In this document: in pieces, positions 17,293 through 25,617 of the stretch
How positions within the stretch are numbered: the stretch's first letter is position 1
Layout of the letters: each line of letters starts with the position of its first letter
DNA from: Pseudomonas sp. GM80
GTDB lineage: Bacteria > Pseudomonadota > Gammaproteobacteria > Pseudomonadales > Pseudomonadaceae
Assembly: GCF_000282515.1 (NCBI RefSeq)
Contig: NZ_AKJD01000091.1
Span: 1-53,585 of the forward strand
DNA length: 53,585 bases
Reading direction: 5' to 3'
The notes under the pieces: generated by a model
The model's database searches: none
The model's input: only the letters and a program-made list of their open reading frames with translations
Told to the model about the DNA's origin: nothing
Translations under genes and position numbers: made by a program

Positions 17293-18174
17293 TCAGGCGT
17301 AGTGTTCCTGCTGAAGAATATCGAACAGTGCCTGCGCCGCCGCCGACAGTTCATTGCCCGGCTCGGTCAGCACGCCGATGGCCCGCTCGACCGAATCAAT
17401 CAGTGTCAGGCAATGCGCGCCGAGTTCTTGCATCTGCTCGGCGCACAACGCCGGCACTGCGCTCACTCCCAACCCACTGGCGACCATGCGCCCGACCGTT
17501 GCCAGTTGGTGGCTTTCGAACTCTACCGGCAACTTCATGCCCCGCGCCTGCAAGTGCTCCTCCAGCATCACCCGCACTGTTGAGGGTCGTTGCAGGGTGA
17601 TAAAGGGTTCCAGCAACAACGTCTGCCAGTCGATCTCGTTGCGGGCGGCCAAAGGCGAATCCTTCGGCACTACTGCGACGAAGCGATCCATGTACAGCGG
17701 CGTAAAGGTCATCGAGGTGTTCTGCATCGGCTCGAAGGCCACGCCCAGTTCAACCTGGCGATCGCGGACCATTTCCAGCACCTGCTCGTTGATCACATCG
17801 TTGACCGTGACGTTGACGTTGGGATAGCGCGCCCGAAAAGTCTTGAGGATCGGCGGCAGCAGATTGCCGGCAAACGACGGCATCGCCGCCAGCGTCACAC
17901 GCCCGCGTTGCAGGCTGAAGCGCTGGCGCATTTCATCTTCGGCGTTGTCCCAGTCAGCGATCAGGCGGCGGGCCAGTGGCAGCAGCGATTCGCCTTCCGG
18001 GGTCAATGCGACGTTGCGCGTGTTACGGCTGAACAAACGCCCGCCCAGGCCCTCTTCCAACGCCTTGATGGTCAGGCTGAGCGCCGATTGCGACAGGTGC
18101 AGGCGCTCGCAGGCCACGGCGAAGCTCAGGCTTTGCGCGACGGCGAGGAAAGCGCGGATCTGTTTGATGGTCAT
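17293..18174 (-). CDS. LysR family transcriptional regulator (dhcR-like)
   Basis: A 293-residue regulator with the N-terminal LysR helix-turn-helix (FAVACERLHLSQSALSLTIK, residues about 17-36) and a C-terminal effector-binding domain. It is divergent from the CoA-transferase genes, and an inverted repeat between them is a likely operator. The arrangement regulator / CoA-transferase A / B / thiolase matches the P. aeruginosa dhcR-dhcA-dhcB-atoB region, so I infer that it activates those genes in response to a 3-ketoacid. The ATG at 18174 is preferred over a TTG six bases upstream, because GAGG is well spaced. Confidence 0.9.
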   Translation of the reverse strand: MTIKQIRAFLAVAQSLSFAVACERLHLSQSALSLTIKALEEGLGGRLFSRNTRNVALTPEGESLLPLARRLIADWDNAEDEMRQRFSLQRGRVTLAAMPSFAGNLLPPILKTFRARYPNVNVTVNDVINEQVLEMVRDRQVELGVAFEPMQNTSMTFTPLYMDRFVAVVPKDSPLAARNEIDWQTLLLEPFITLQRPSTVRVMLEEHLQARGMKLPVEFESHQLATVGRMVASGLGVSAVPALCAEQMQELGAHCLTLIDSVERAIGVLTEPGNELSAAAQALFDILQQEHYA

Positions 18175-18201
18175 ACTCAAGCCTCAGAATTCTCGATGCA
18201 T

Positions 18202-18303
18202 GATCGTTCCCTCGCTCCGCGTGGGAATGCAGCCCGTGACGCTCTGCGTCACTGGACGCGGAGCGTCCATGGAGGCGTTACCACGCGGAGCGTGGGAACG
18301 ATC
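18202..18303. repeat. Dispersed palindromic repeat (GATCGTTCC...GGAACGATC)
   Basis: A 102-bp element starting GATCGTTCCCTCGCTCCGCG and ending with its complement, with inner copies of CGCTCTGCGTC and GACGCGGAGCGTC. This form is familiar as a dispersed repeat in Pseudomonas. It occupies much of the divergent intergenic region. Confidence 0.85.
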
Positions 18304-18333
18304 AGCCACAGGTATTCGACGATTTCGGTGATT

Positions 18334-18370
18334 GTTGAGCTTTATTAATCAATTAACCTTAAAAATCAAC
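18334..18370. promoter_or_regulatory. Inverted repeat, candidate LysR operator
   Basis: Arms GTTGAGCTTTA (18334-18344) and TAAAAATCAAC (18360-18370) are complementary at 9 of 11 positions around an AT-rich centre, 78 bases before the CoA-transferase start. The placement and AT-rich content suit a LysR binding site. Confidence 0.5.
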
Positions 18371-18447
18371 TTAACAAATATATCCCCCAGCGCGACACTC
18401 CAACCATTCGGCTAGCCAGCCGCCCGCAAATAATAAAAGAGGTGCAT

Positions 18448-19146
18448 ATGGCAGGTTTCGACAAGCGCGTGAGTTCCTACGAGGAAGCCCTCGCCGGGCT
18501 TGAGGACGGCATGACCGTCATCGCCGGCGGCTTTGGTCTGTGCGGCATTCCGGAAAACCTGATCGCCGAGATCAAGCGCAAAGGCACCCGCGACCTCACC
18601 GTCGTCTCCAACAACTGCGGCGTCGACGGCTTTGGCCTTGGCGTGCTGCTCACCGATCGCCAGATCAGCAAAGTCATCGCCTCCTACGTCGGCGAAAACA
18701 AACTGTTCGAAGAGCAACTGCTCAAAGGCGACATCGAAGTCATCCTGACCCCGCAAGGCACCCTCGCTGAAAAAATGCGCGCGGGCGGCGCCGGCATTCC
18801 GGCCTTCTTCACCGCCACCGGCGTCGGCACCCCGGTCGCCGAAGGCAAGGAAGTGCGTGAGTTCAAGGGTCGCAAGTACCTGATGGAAGAATCCATCACC
18901 GGCGACTTCGCCATCGTCAAAGGCTGGAAAGCCGACCATTTCGGTAACGTCGTCTACCGTCACACCGCGCAGAACTTCAACCCGCTGGCCGCCACCGCCG
19001 GCAAGATCACCGTGGTCGAAGTCGAAGAAATCGTCGAACCCGGCGAGCTGGATCCGACGCAGATTCACACCCCGGGCATCTACGTCGATCGGGTCATTTG
19101 CGGCACGTTCGAAAAACGCATCGAACAGCGCACCATCCGCAAATAA
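18448..19146 (+). CDS. scoA: 3-oxoacid CoA-transferase subunit A
   Basis: Alpha subunit of the heterodimeric enzyme that moves CoA from succinyl-CoA (or acetyl-CoA) onto a 3-ketoacid such as acetoacetate. The 232-residue protein carries the family's [18 protein letters not shown] region and the [14 protein letters not shown] stretch. The ATG at 18448 follows AAAGAGGTGCAT. The beta subunit gene starts 24 bases after the stop. In P. aeruginosa the syntenic pair is named dhcAB and acts on 3-dehydrocarnitine; acetoacetate is the other likely substrate. No carnitine genes are visible in this window to decide between them. Confidence 0.93.
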   Translation: MAGFDKRVSSYEEALAGLEDGMTVIAGGFGLCGIPENLIAEIKRKGTRDLTVVSNNCGVDGFGLGVLLTDRQISKVIASYVGENKLFEEQLLKGDIEVILTPQGTLAEKMRAGGAGIPAFFTATGVGTPVAEGKEVREFKGRKYLMEESITGDFAIVKGWKADHFGNVVYRHTAQNFNPLAATAGKITVVEVEEIVEPGELDPTQIHTPGIYVDRVICGTFEKRIEQRTIRK

Positions 19147-19170
19147 TTCAGGCTGACGGAGAATAACAAC

Positions 19171-19836
19171 ATGGCACTTTCCCGCGAACAAATGGCTCAG
19201 CGCGTCGCCCGCGAAATGCAGGACGGCTTCTACGTGAACCTCGGCATCGGCATTCCGACCCTGGTCGCCAACTACATTCCTGAAGGCATGGAAGTCATGC
19301 TGCAATCGGAAAACGGCCTGCTCGGCATGGGCCCGTTTCCGACTGAAGAAACCATCGATGCCGACATGATCAACGCCGGCAAACAGACCGTGACCGCACG
19401 CATCGGCGCGTCGATTTTCAACTCCGCCGAATCCTTCGCGATGATCCGCGGTGGCCACGTCGACCTGACCGTGCTTGGCGCGTTCGAAGTCGACGTTGAA
19501 GGCAACATCGCTTCGTGGATGATCCCCGGCAAACTGGTCAAGGGCATGGGCGGCGCGATGGATCTGGTGGCGGGCGCCGACAACATCATCGTGATCATGA
19601 CCCACGCATCGAAAGATGGTGAGTCCAAGCTGCTGTCCAAATGCAGCTTGCCGCTGACTGGCGCCGGTTGCATCAAGCGTGTGCTGACCGACCTCGCCTA
19701 CCTGGAAATCGAAAATGGCGCTTTTGTCCTCAAGGAACGCGCACCTGGCGTCAGCGTCGAGGAAATCGTCGCCAAAACCGCTGGTAAACTGATCGTCCCG
19801 GATCACGTACCGGAAATGCAGTTCGCTGCCGAGTGA
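19171..19836 (+). CDS. scoB: 3-oxoacid CoA-transferase subunit B
   Basis: Beta subunit of 221 residues, carrying the catalytic glutamate that forms the enzyme-CoA thioester in [10 protein letters not shown] (residue about 51). [17 protein letters not shown] motifs and the C-terminal [13 protein letters not shown] are family hallmarks. A clear ribosome site (ACGGAGAATAACA) precedes the start. It lies between subunit A and the thiolase in an operon with short gaps. Confidence 0.94.
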   Translation: MALSREQMAQRVAREMQDGFYVNLGIGIPTLVANYIPEGMEVMLQSENGLLGMGPFPTEETIDADMINAGKQTVTARIGASIFNSAESFAMIRGGHVDLTVLGAFEVDVEGNIASWMIPGKLVKGMGGAMDLVAGADNIIVIMTHASKDGESKLLSKCSLPLTGAGCIKRVLTDLAYLEIENGAFVLKERAPGVSVEEIVAKTAGKLIVPDHVPEMQFAAE

Positions 19837-19847
19837 GGAATTCGAAA

Positions 19848-21029
19848 ATGCAAGACGTCGTCATTGTTGCCGCCACGCGTACCGCGATCGGCAGTTTCCA
19901 GGGTGCCCTGGCCAGCGTTTCTGCGGTGGATCTGGGCGCGGCGGTGATCCGCCAGTTGCTCGAACAAACCGGTCTGGACGGTGCGCAGGTTGATGAAGTA
20001 ATCATGGGCCAGGTGTTGACCGCCGGCGCAGGTCAAAACCCGGCGCGTCAGTCGGCGATCAAGGCTGGCCTGCCGCACGCGGTACCGGCGCTGACCCTGA
20101 ACAAAGTCTGTGGCTCTGGCCTCAAGGCGCTGCACCTGGGTGCGCAAGCAATCCGTTGCGGCGACGCCGAGGTGATCATCGCCGGCGGCCAGGAAAACAT
20201 GAGCTTGGCCAACTATGTGATGCCGGGCGCACGCACCGGTCTGCGCATGGGTCACGCGCAAATCGTCGACACCATGATCAGCGATGGTCTGTGGGATGCG
20301 TTCAACGATTACCACATGGGCATCACCGCCGAAAATCTGGTCGACAAATACGATATCAGCCGTGAGCAACAGGACGCCTTCGCTGCTGCGTCGCAGCAGA
20401 AAGCCGCCGCTGCCATCGAGGCCGGCCGCTTTGTCGATGAAATCACCCCGATCCTGATCCCGCAGCGCAAAGGCGATCCTATTGCATTCAAGGTCGACGA
20501 GCAGCCACGCGGCGACACCACCGCTGAATCGCTGGGGAAACTGCGTGCAGCGTTCAAGAAGGACGGCAGCGTCACCGCTGGCAATGCTTCGTCGCTGAAT
20601 GACGGCGCCGCCGCAGTCATCCTGATGAGCGCAGAAAAAGCCAAAGCCTTGGGTTTGCCAGTGCTGGCGAAAATCGCTGCTTATGCCAACGCGGGCGTTG
20701 ACCCGGCAATCATGGGCATCGGCCCGGTGTCGGCAACCCGCCGCTGCCTGGACAAGGCGGGCTGGAACATCGAGCAACTCGACCTGATCGAGGCCAACGA
20801 AGCCTTCGCTGCGCAATCGCTGGCGGTGGCCAAGGATCTGCAATGGGATCTGAGCAAGGTCAACGTCAACGGCGGCGCCATTGCGCTGGGCCACCCGATC
20901 GGCGCATCGGGCTGCCGCGTGCTGGTGACGCTGTTGCATGAAATGATCAAGCGCGATGCGAAAAAGGGTCTGGCGACCCTGTGCATTGGCGGCGGCCAGG
21001 GTGTAGCGCTGGCGCTGGAGCGCGCGTAA
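19848..21029 (+). CDS. atoB: Acetyl-CoA acetyltransferase (thiolase)
   Basis: A 393-residue thiolase II that cleaves acetoacetyl-CoA into two acetyl-CoA, completing the pathway begun by the CoA-transferase. The acyl-accepting cysteine is C88 ([15 protein letters not shown]). The second catalytic centre shows GHPIGASG and the C-terminal CIGGGQG. The ATG at 19848 has GAGGA nine bases upstream, overlapping the end of scoB. A strong bidirectional terminator follows. Confidence 0.96.
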   Translation: MQDVVIVAATRTAIGSFQGALASVSAVDLGAAVIRQLLEQTGLDGAQVDEVIMGQVLTAGAGQNPARQSAIKAGLPHAVPALTLNKVCGSGLKALHLGAQAIRCGDAEVIIAGGQENMSLANYVMPGARTGLRMGHAQIVDTMISDGLWDAFNDYHMGITAENLVDKYDISREQQDAFAAASQQKAAAAIEAGRFVDEITPILIPQRKGDPIAFKVDEQPRGDTTAESLGKLRAAFKKDGSVTAGNASSLNDGAAAVILMSAEKAKALGLPVLAKIAAYANAGVDPAIMGIGPVSATRRCLDKAGWNIEQLDLIEANEAFAAQSLAVAKDLQWDLSKVNVNGGAIALGHPIGASGCRVLVTLLHEMIKRDAKKGLATLCIGGGQGVALALERA

Positions 21030-21082
21030 GCAAGAGTTCAACGGCGGGCGGCGGATCCACGACATCCGCTGGTTGCCGGCAA

Positions 21083-21125
21083 CAAAAAACCCGGTGCAGC
21101 TTCGGTTGCACCGGGTGTTTTTTTG
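21083..21125. terminator. Bidirectional intrinsic terminator
   Basis: A 10-bp stem (ACCCGGTGCA / TGCACCGGGT) with a GCTTCGGT-containing loop, flanked by A-run and T-run, placed between the convergent thiolase and mntH genes. Confidence 0.92.
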
Positions 21126-21145
21126 TCTGGATTTTGTGTTGTGCT

Positions 21146-22372
21146 TTAAGGCCCCATCAGTTGTTTGTCATTGGTCATGCGAATCAGCGGGTACAACGCA
21201 AACGGCAGTTGCAGACTCAACACCACCTGACTCATCACCAGCAACTTGCCCACCGCGTTATCGCCCATCAACCACACGCCGATAAACGCCGGAATCAGCG
21301 CCAGCCCGCGCGTAATCAAACGGCGCTGCCAGCACGGAATCCGCAGATTGAGATAACCCTCCATGATCACCTGCCCGGCGATGGTGCCGGTGAAGGTCGA
21401 ACTCTGCCCCGACGCCAGCAACGCCACGCCGAATAACACGCTGGCCAGCGCGCCACCGACCAGCGGATCGAGCAAGTGATAGGCGTCCTGAATATCGACC
21501 ACGTCGGTATGCCCCGACTGGTGAAACGCCGCTGCCGCGAGTATCAGAATCGCCGCGTTGACCAACAACGCCAGCGCCAGCGAGCCGATGGTGTCGATGC
21601 GCGCCAGTTTCACTGCGTCCTGTTTGCTCGCCAGATCCTTGCCGATCATCCGGGTCTGCACGATCGAAGTGTGCAGGTAGAGGTTATGCGGCATCACCGT
21701 CGCACCGAGAATGCCGATTGCCAGGTACAGCGGCGCCGCGTCGCTGATCGCCGACAGCGAAGGTTTGAAACCCTGGAAGACGTCCGGCCAGTACGGTTTG
21801 ATCAGCACCAGTTCAACGAAGAAACACACGCCGATAGTCGCGACCAGCACCAACATGATCGCTTCCAGTCGGCGGAATCCACGGTTCTGCAGAGCCAGCA
21901 CCAGCAGCGTGTCGAATGCAGTCAGGGCAATGCCGAAGGTCAGCGAACAACCGAGCAACAGGTGAAACGCCAACGCACAGCCAAGTACTTCGGCGAGGTC
22001 GGTGGCGATTATCGAGATTTCCGCCAACACCCACTGCAAGCGTGCGGTCGGCGTGCTGTAGCGTTCGCGCGACAGTTGCGCCAGATCGCGGCCGGTGGCG
22101 ATGCCCAGCCGCGAACACAAACATTGCACAACCATGCCCGCCAGACTCGCCAGCAACACCACGAACAACAGGCTGTAGCCAAACCGCGAACCGGCCTCGA
22201 TCGCAGTCGCCCAGTTGCCCGGATCCATGTAGCCGATCGACACCAGCAAACCGGGGCCGGCGAAACGCAGCGCACGTTTGAAGAAGGGGGCGTTGGGGTC
22301 GACCGCGACACTGCCGGCCACCTCTGGTGGGCAAAACGGCGCGGTGGCGATTTTGGGCAAACTGAATTTCAC
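21146..22372 (-). CDS. mntH: Nramp family divalent metal transporter MntH
   Basis: Inner-membrane proton-coupled importer of Mn(II), and to some extent Fe(II). The metal-binding motifs DPGN (SIGYMDPGNWATAI, first helix) and MPHN (GATVMPHNLYLHTS, sixth helix) are intact. About 11 membrane helices. I place the start at the GTG 22372 (408 residues, VKFSLPKIATAPFCPPE), as in typical Pseudomonas MntH. An ATG at 22438 would add 22 residues partly encoded by a REP-like sequence. The ribosome site is weak, so the start is uncertain. No MntR site was identified. Confidence 0.92.
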   Translation of the reverse strand: MKFSLPKIATAPFCPPEVAGSVAVDPNAPFFKRALRFAGPGLLVSIGYMDPGNWATAIEAGSRFGYSLLFVVLLASLAGMVVQCLCSRLGIATGRDLAQLSRERYSTPTARLQWVLAEISIIATDLAEVLGCALAFHLLLGCSLTFGIALTAFDTLLVLALQNRGFRRLEAIMLVLVATIGVCFFVELVLIKPYWPDVFQGFKPSLSAISDAAPLYLAIGILGATVMPHNLYLHTSIVQTRMIGKDLASKQDAVKLARIDTIGSLALALLVNAAILILAAAAFHQSGHTDVVDIQDAYHLLDPLVGGALASVLFGVALLASGQSSTFTGTIAGQVIMEGYLNLRIPCWQRRLITRGLALIPAFIGVWLMGDNAVGKLLVMSQVVLSLQLPFALYPLIRMTNDKQLMGP

Positions 22373-22430
22373 GCACACATCCAGAAACAAGTCGGAAAGA
22401 CGCAGCTTAGACGTTTCAGCGGTTACGTTG

Positions 22431-22486
22431 AAGATCAAAAGATCGCACCTGTAGGAGTTGCCGCAGGCTGCGATCTTTTGATCTTA
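22431..22486. repeat. REP element with outward-facing arms
   Basis: AAGATCAAAAGATCGC (22431-22446) and its exact complement (22470-22485) flank a REP core TGTAGGAGTTGCCGCAGG. The rightmost bases supply the stop codon of the CHI-like gene. Confidence 0.85.
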
Positions 22487-23020
22487 TCGGCTCGCGCCCA
22501 ACAATTGCTCGCGCAATTCGGGGCTACGGGTGCGCGGATCCAGCCAGATGTCGAAAAACGCCCTGGCGAACTGTGGATCATCGATTTCATGCTGCAATTG
22601 CTGCCCGACGAAAAACCGTGCGCCCTGCCCCGGCAGATAGACGCCGGTGATGCGCGTACCGGCCTGCACGTCGACGAAGGATTGCTGCATCTGAATCTGC
22701 CAACCGGCCAGTTGCGCCGGGCTGACGCGAGGGCCGGCCAGGCGCTTGATTTCATCGAGGCTGGCCTTGACCAGATCATCGCGAGAAATGTTGCGGCGGT
22801 AGATCAGTTCCAGCGCAAAGGGCTGCCCCTCCGCCAATGGCCGCGCCGCACTCCAAAGCCGGGCGTTGTAGACATCGAAACCGAATACGCTGAAATCGCC
22901 GGTGCCGATGATTTGCGCGCCGGGCACGGCGTCCTGCCAATTGGCCCAGGTCGGCGTCAACAACAGGGCCCACAAGCCTATGCCGCAGCATCCCCGCAAC
23001 ACCTTCGGTGTTCTGTTCAT
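22484..23020 (-). CDS. Chalcone isomerase-like secreted protein
   Basis: A 178-residue protein with a signal peptide ending near WA (residues about 1-26) and a domain of the bacterial chalcone-isomerase-like family (FDVYNARLWSA, YRRNISRDDLVKAS, then ITGVYLPGQGARFF). Bacterial members are periplasmic and of unknown function; chalcone isomerisation is not expected. The TAA stop overlaps the edge of a REP element, so the C-terminus may have been reset by repeat insertion. Start ATG with a weak ribosome site. Confidence 0.8.
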   Translation of the reverse strand: MNRTPKVLRGCCGIGLWALLLTPTWANWQDAVPGAQIIGTGDFSVFGFDVYNARLWSAARPLAEGQPFALELIYRRNISRDDLVKASLDEIKRLAGPRVSPAQLAGWQIQMQQSFVDVQAGTRITGVYLPGQGARFFVGQQLQHEIDDPQFARAFFDIWLDPRTRSPELREQLLGASR

Positions 23021-23082
23021 CGCGGCATCGACTCCGGCAAGCCCTGATAATCAGAGCATAGTCGGCTATCCGCCCGAGCACT

Positions 23083-23103
23083 TTGTATACAATTTTTGTA
23101 CAA
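23083..23103. promoter_or_regulatory. Double palindrome TTGTATACAA / TTGTACAA
   Basis: TTGTATACAA (23083-23092) and TTGTACAA (23096-23103) lie between the divergent CHI-like and membrane-protein genes. Each is a perfect palindrome of the kind bound by GntR-family regulators. No GntR gene is in the window, so the role is a guess. Confidence 0.35.
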
Positions 23104-23167
23104 CGATGCAGCAATCCACGATCGACGATGCTAACGTGAGCGTCTCTCACTCGACGGAGCCACCTGC

Positions 23168-23950
23168 GTGCTGATCCTCAAACTGCTGCTGATTCCCGGA
23201 TTTCTCTTGCTGATTTCTTTGGCGGGCAAGCGTTGGGGGCCGAGTGTGGCCGGGTGGCTGTCGGGGTTGCCGGTGGTGGTCGGGCCGATTCTGTTTTTCC
23301 TCGCCATCGAACAGGGGCCGCAGTTTGCCGCGCATTCAGCAGTGGCGGCGTTGTCGGCGATGTTCGCGATGATTGCCTTCTGCATCACCTATGCGCAGGT
23401 CGCACAACGGGCGAACTGGCCGTGGGCGCTGGCGATATCGATGACGGTCTGGGCTGTGTTGGCGCTGGTGCTGTCGCTGATTCCACCGTCGCTGCCGTTT
23501 TCGGTGGTGGCGGCGGCGGTTGCCCTGCTCGCCTCGCCGTATCTGTTTCCGGATGTGCAACCGGTGCTGAATGGTACGGCACCGAAGTCGGACAAACTGA
23601 TCTGGCGGATGATTGCAGGAGCGGCTTTGACGTTGCTGGTGACGATGCTCGCCAGCACCGTCGGCGAACGCTGGAGCGGTTTGCTCGCGGTGTTCCCGGT
23701 GCTCGGCAGTGTGATGGCGGTATTTTCCCAGCAGACACGCGGCCCGGCGTTTACCGCAGCATTGCTGCGCGCGACGGCGACGGGGATGTATTCGTTTTCG
23801 GCGTTTTGCCTGGTGTCGGCGCTGACGTTGCCGAGCATGGGGCTGAGTGGGTTTGCGGTGGGTGTCGCGGTATCGGTGGCGATGCTTGGCGTTACCCGCA
23901 AGCTGCTGGCAAAACCTCCTTCCTCTAAAACGCCCCAACCTCAAAGTTGA
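23168..23950 (+). CDS. Integral membrane protein, unknown function
   Basis: A 260-residue protein with about eight hydrophobic helices and a short polar C-terminal tail (KPPSSKTPQPQS). The N-terminal half has GKRWGPSVAGWLSGLPVVVGP, which is repeated in looser form in the second half (ERWSGLLAVFPVLGSVMAVF). This suggests an internal duplication of a four-helix unit. GTG start with GGAG ten bases upstream. I do not recognise the family well enough to assign a function. Confidence 0.75.
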   Translation: MLILKLLLIPGFLLLISLAGKRWGPSVAGWLSGLPVVVGPILFFLAIEQGPQFAAHSAVAALSAMFAMIAFCITYAQVAQRANWPWALAISMTVWAVLALVLSLIPPSLPFSVVAAAVALLASPYLFPDVQPVLNGTAPKSDKLIWRMIAGAALTLLVTMLASTVGERWSGLLAVFPVLGSVMAVFSQQTRGPAFTAALLRATATGMYSFSAFCLVSALTLPSMGLSGFAVGVAVSVAMLGVTRKLLAKPPSSKTPQPQS

Positions 23951-23960
23951 AACCGTCCCC

Positions 23961-24055
23961 TGTGGCGAGGGGATTTATCCCCGCTCGGCTGCGCAGCAGT
24001 CGTAAAAAAGATGGGCGCGCTGCGCACGCCAGCGGGGATAAATCCCCTCGCCACA
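23961..24055. repeat. REP-like inverted pair (TGTGGCGAGGGGATTTATCC family)
   Basis: Facing copies of TGTGGCGAGGGGATTTATCC and its complement, separated by about 50 bases. Confidence 0.92.
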
Positions 24056-24161
24056 GGTAAGTCGCCAACTCAAAACCATGTTCAGACGAGCCGGGCTGGA
24101 GTGCCAGTCCTCTGCATGGGATGATCGCCCGCCCAAGCGCGACCATCCCCTGGAGATTCGA

Positions 24162-24722
24162 ATGTCACTGTTGAGCAAAAAAGCCGTTGTCCTTTTACTC
24201 GCGGCAGTCGCCGGCCTCGGCGCCATCAATGCTCAGGCGGCCAAGGCCAAGGACACGGGCAGCGAGAAGGTCTCGATGCTCGATGGCAAGTTCACCTTCG
24301 TCCTGCCCAAAGGCTTCGTCGCCGACCCGCTGCCGGCCGGCCCAACGGGCGCCAAAGGCACGATGTACACCAACCAGACCACCAAAACCGTGGTCATCGC
24401 CGCCGAGAACGTGATTCCCGAAGGCAACAACGTCAAGGACAACGACAGTGCGTTCCTCGACGGCACCGTGTCGGACTTCATCGACGCCCAACGTAAGGCG
24501 CTGCCGGACTTCAACAAACTCACCGAGAAAAGTCTGACGCAGAAAAGCAGCGGCCTCGGCCTGCGCCAAGTCGACAGCACCGCGACCCAAGGTGGCGGCC
24601 AGACCCTCAACACTACGTTGATGGCCGGCTCCGGCACGCACATGGCCTTGGTTCAGGTGATTTCCCGGGCCAGCGACAAGGCCGGCCACGATAAGCTGGT
24701 GAAAACCATCCTCAAGGATTGA
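24162..24722 (+). CDS. Predicted secreted protein (DcrB-like?)
   Basis: A 186-residue protein with a signal peptide (MSLLSKKAVVLLLAAVAGLG to NAQA) and a compact domain starting at KVSMLDGKFTFVLPKGFVAD. The layout is reminiscent of DcrB/PsbP-like periplasmic proteins, but I cannot confirm it. The ATG at 24162 follows CTGGAGATTCGA. The 3' end overlaps the convergent esterase gene by 11 bases. Confidence 0.7.
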   Translation: MSLLSKKAVVLLLAAVAGLGAINAQAAKAKDTGSEKVSMLDGKFTFVLPKGFVADPLPAGPTGAKGTMYTNQTTKTVVIAAENVIPEGNNVKDNDSAFLDGTVSDFIDAQRKALPDFNKLTEKSLTQKSSGLGLRQVDSTATQGGGQTLNTTLMAGSGTHMALVQVISRASDKAGHDKLVKTILKD

Positions 24723-25428
24723 GCTGCTGCAACCAACCGTTCAAATCCCGCAGTTCGGCCGCACTGATGCTGTGGCCGACGCCGGGATAAGCGTGAAATT
24801 GTGGTTTGTAGTCGAGCTTCTCCAGCATGGCTTTGGCTTCGGTGCCGTCGTGGTACGGCACTCGATCATCGGCAGTACCGTGGCCGATGAAGATGCTCAG
24901 CGGCAGCGGTTGTTGTTCGGCCTTCAGCTCGGTTTTTAACACCGGCAACAAGCGCCCGCTCAACGCCGCGATACCGCCAACAGCTGCCGGCGGTCGCAAG
25001 CCCACTTCGTAGGTCATCATCGCGCCCTGACTGAAACCGATCAGGTACACCTTGTCCGGGGTGGTGTGATATTTCTTCGCCGCTTGCGCGACAAAATCCC
25101 GCAGTTTCTGGCCGCTGACCTTCAGATCATCGGTCTCGCCGTTGTAGGCACCTTCGCCTTTCTTGCGAAACCATTGATAACGTCCTTCGCCCAACGACAA
25201 CGGTGCCTGCACTGACAGGTAATTGTACTGCGCTGGCAGCTGGAATTTCATGCCGATCAGATCAGCTTCGTTACTGCCGTAACCGTGCAGGAAAATCACC
25301 AGCGGACGCGGATCGGCGTCCGCGTGAACTTGCTCGATGTACTTGAGCGGCAGATCGGATTGCAGTGTGGTTTGAGCCTGAACGGCGGTGGACGCCAACA
25401 GGGTCAACAGGGCAAACGCCTTCAACAT
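24712..25428 (-). CDS. Secreted alpha/beta hydrolase, carboxylesterase/phospholipase type
   Basis: A 238-residue hydrolase with a signal peptide (MLKAFALLTLLASTAVQA). The nucleophile is S133 in GFSQG. The acid and histidine of the triad are expected near GHGTADDRVPY and YPGVGHSIS. The oxyanion region FLHGYGSN is present. The fold matches the carboxylesterase 2 / dienelactone hydrolase group. The ATG at 25428 follows GAAGGAAGGCTCT. The substrate is unknown; periplasmic ester hydrolysis is likely. Confidence 0.87.
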   Translation of the reverse strand: MLKAFALLTLLASTAVQAQTTLQSDLPLKYIEQVHADADPRPLVIFLHGYGSNEADLIGMKFQLPAQYNYLSVQAPLSLGEGRYQWFRKKGEGAYNGETDDLKVSGQKLRDFVAQAAKKYHTTPDKVYLIGFSQGAMMTYEVGLRPPAAVGGIAALSGRLLPVLKTELKAEQQPLPLSIFIGHGTADDRVPYHDGTEAKAMLEKLDYKPQFHAYPGVGHSISAAELRDLNGWLQQLNP

Positions 25429-25516
25429 AGAGCCTTCCTTCACAGAGTGTCGGGTTTGCGGGTGAGCCTAACATTCCCCGGCAAAGATCCATATGCGGCG
25501 GTGCTTTCGATGCCGA

Positions 25517-25592
25517 CATCGCTGGCAAGCCAGCTCCCACAGGATTTGTGTGAACACCTTCATTCACTGTGGGAGCTGGCTTGCCAGCGATG
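25517..25592. repeat. REP inverted pair (GGGAGCTGGCTTGCCAGCGATG family)
   Basis: Facing copies of CATCGCTGGCAAGCCAGCTC and its complement, with about 24 bases between them. Confidence 0.93.
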
Positions 25593-25617
25593 AGGCCAGC
25601 GGATTCAGCGTAAACCC

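Noticed and set aside
22373..22438. Extended N-terminus of MntH starting at 22438
   Set aside because: The extra 22 residues are partly encoded next to REP sequence and are absent, as far as I recall, from typical MntH proteins.
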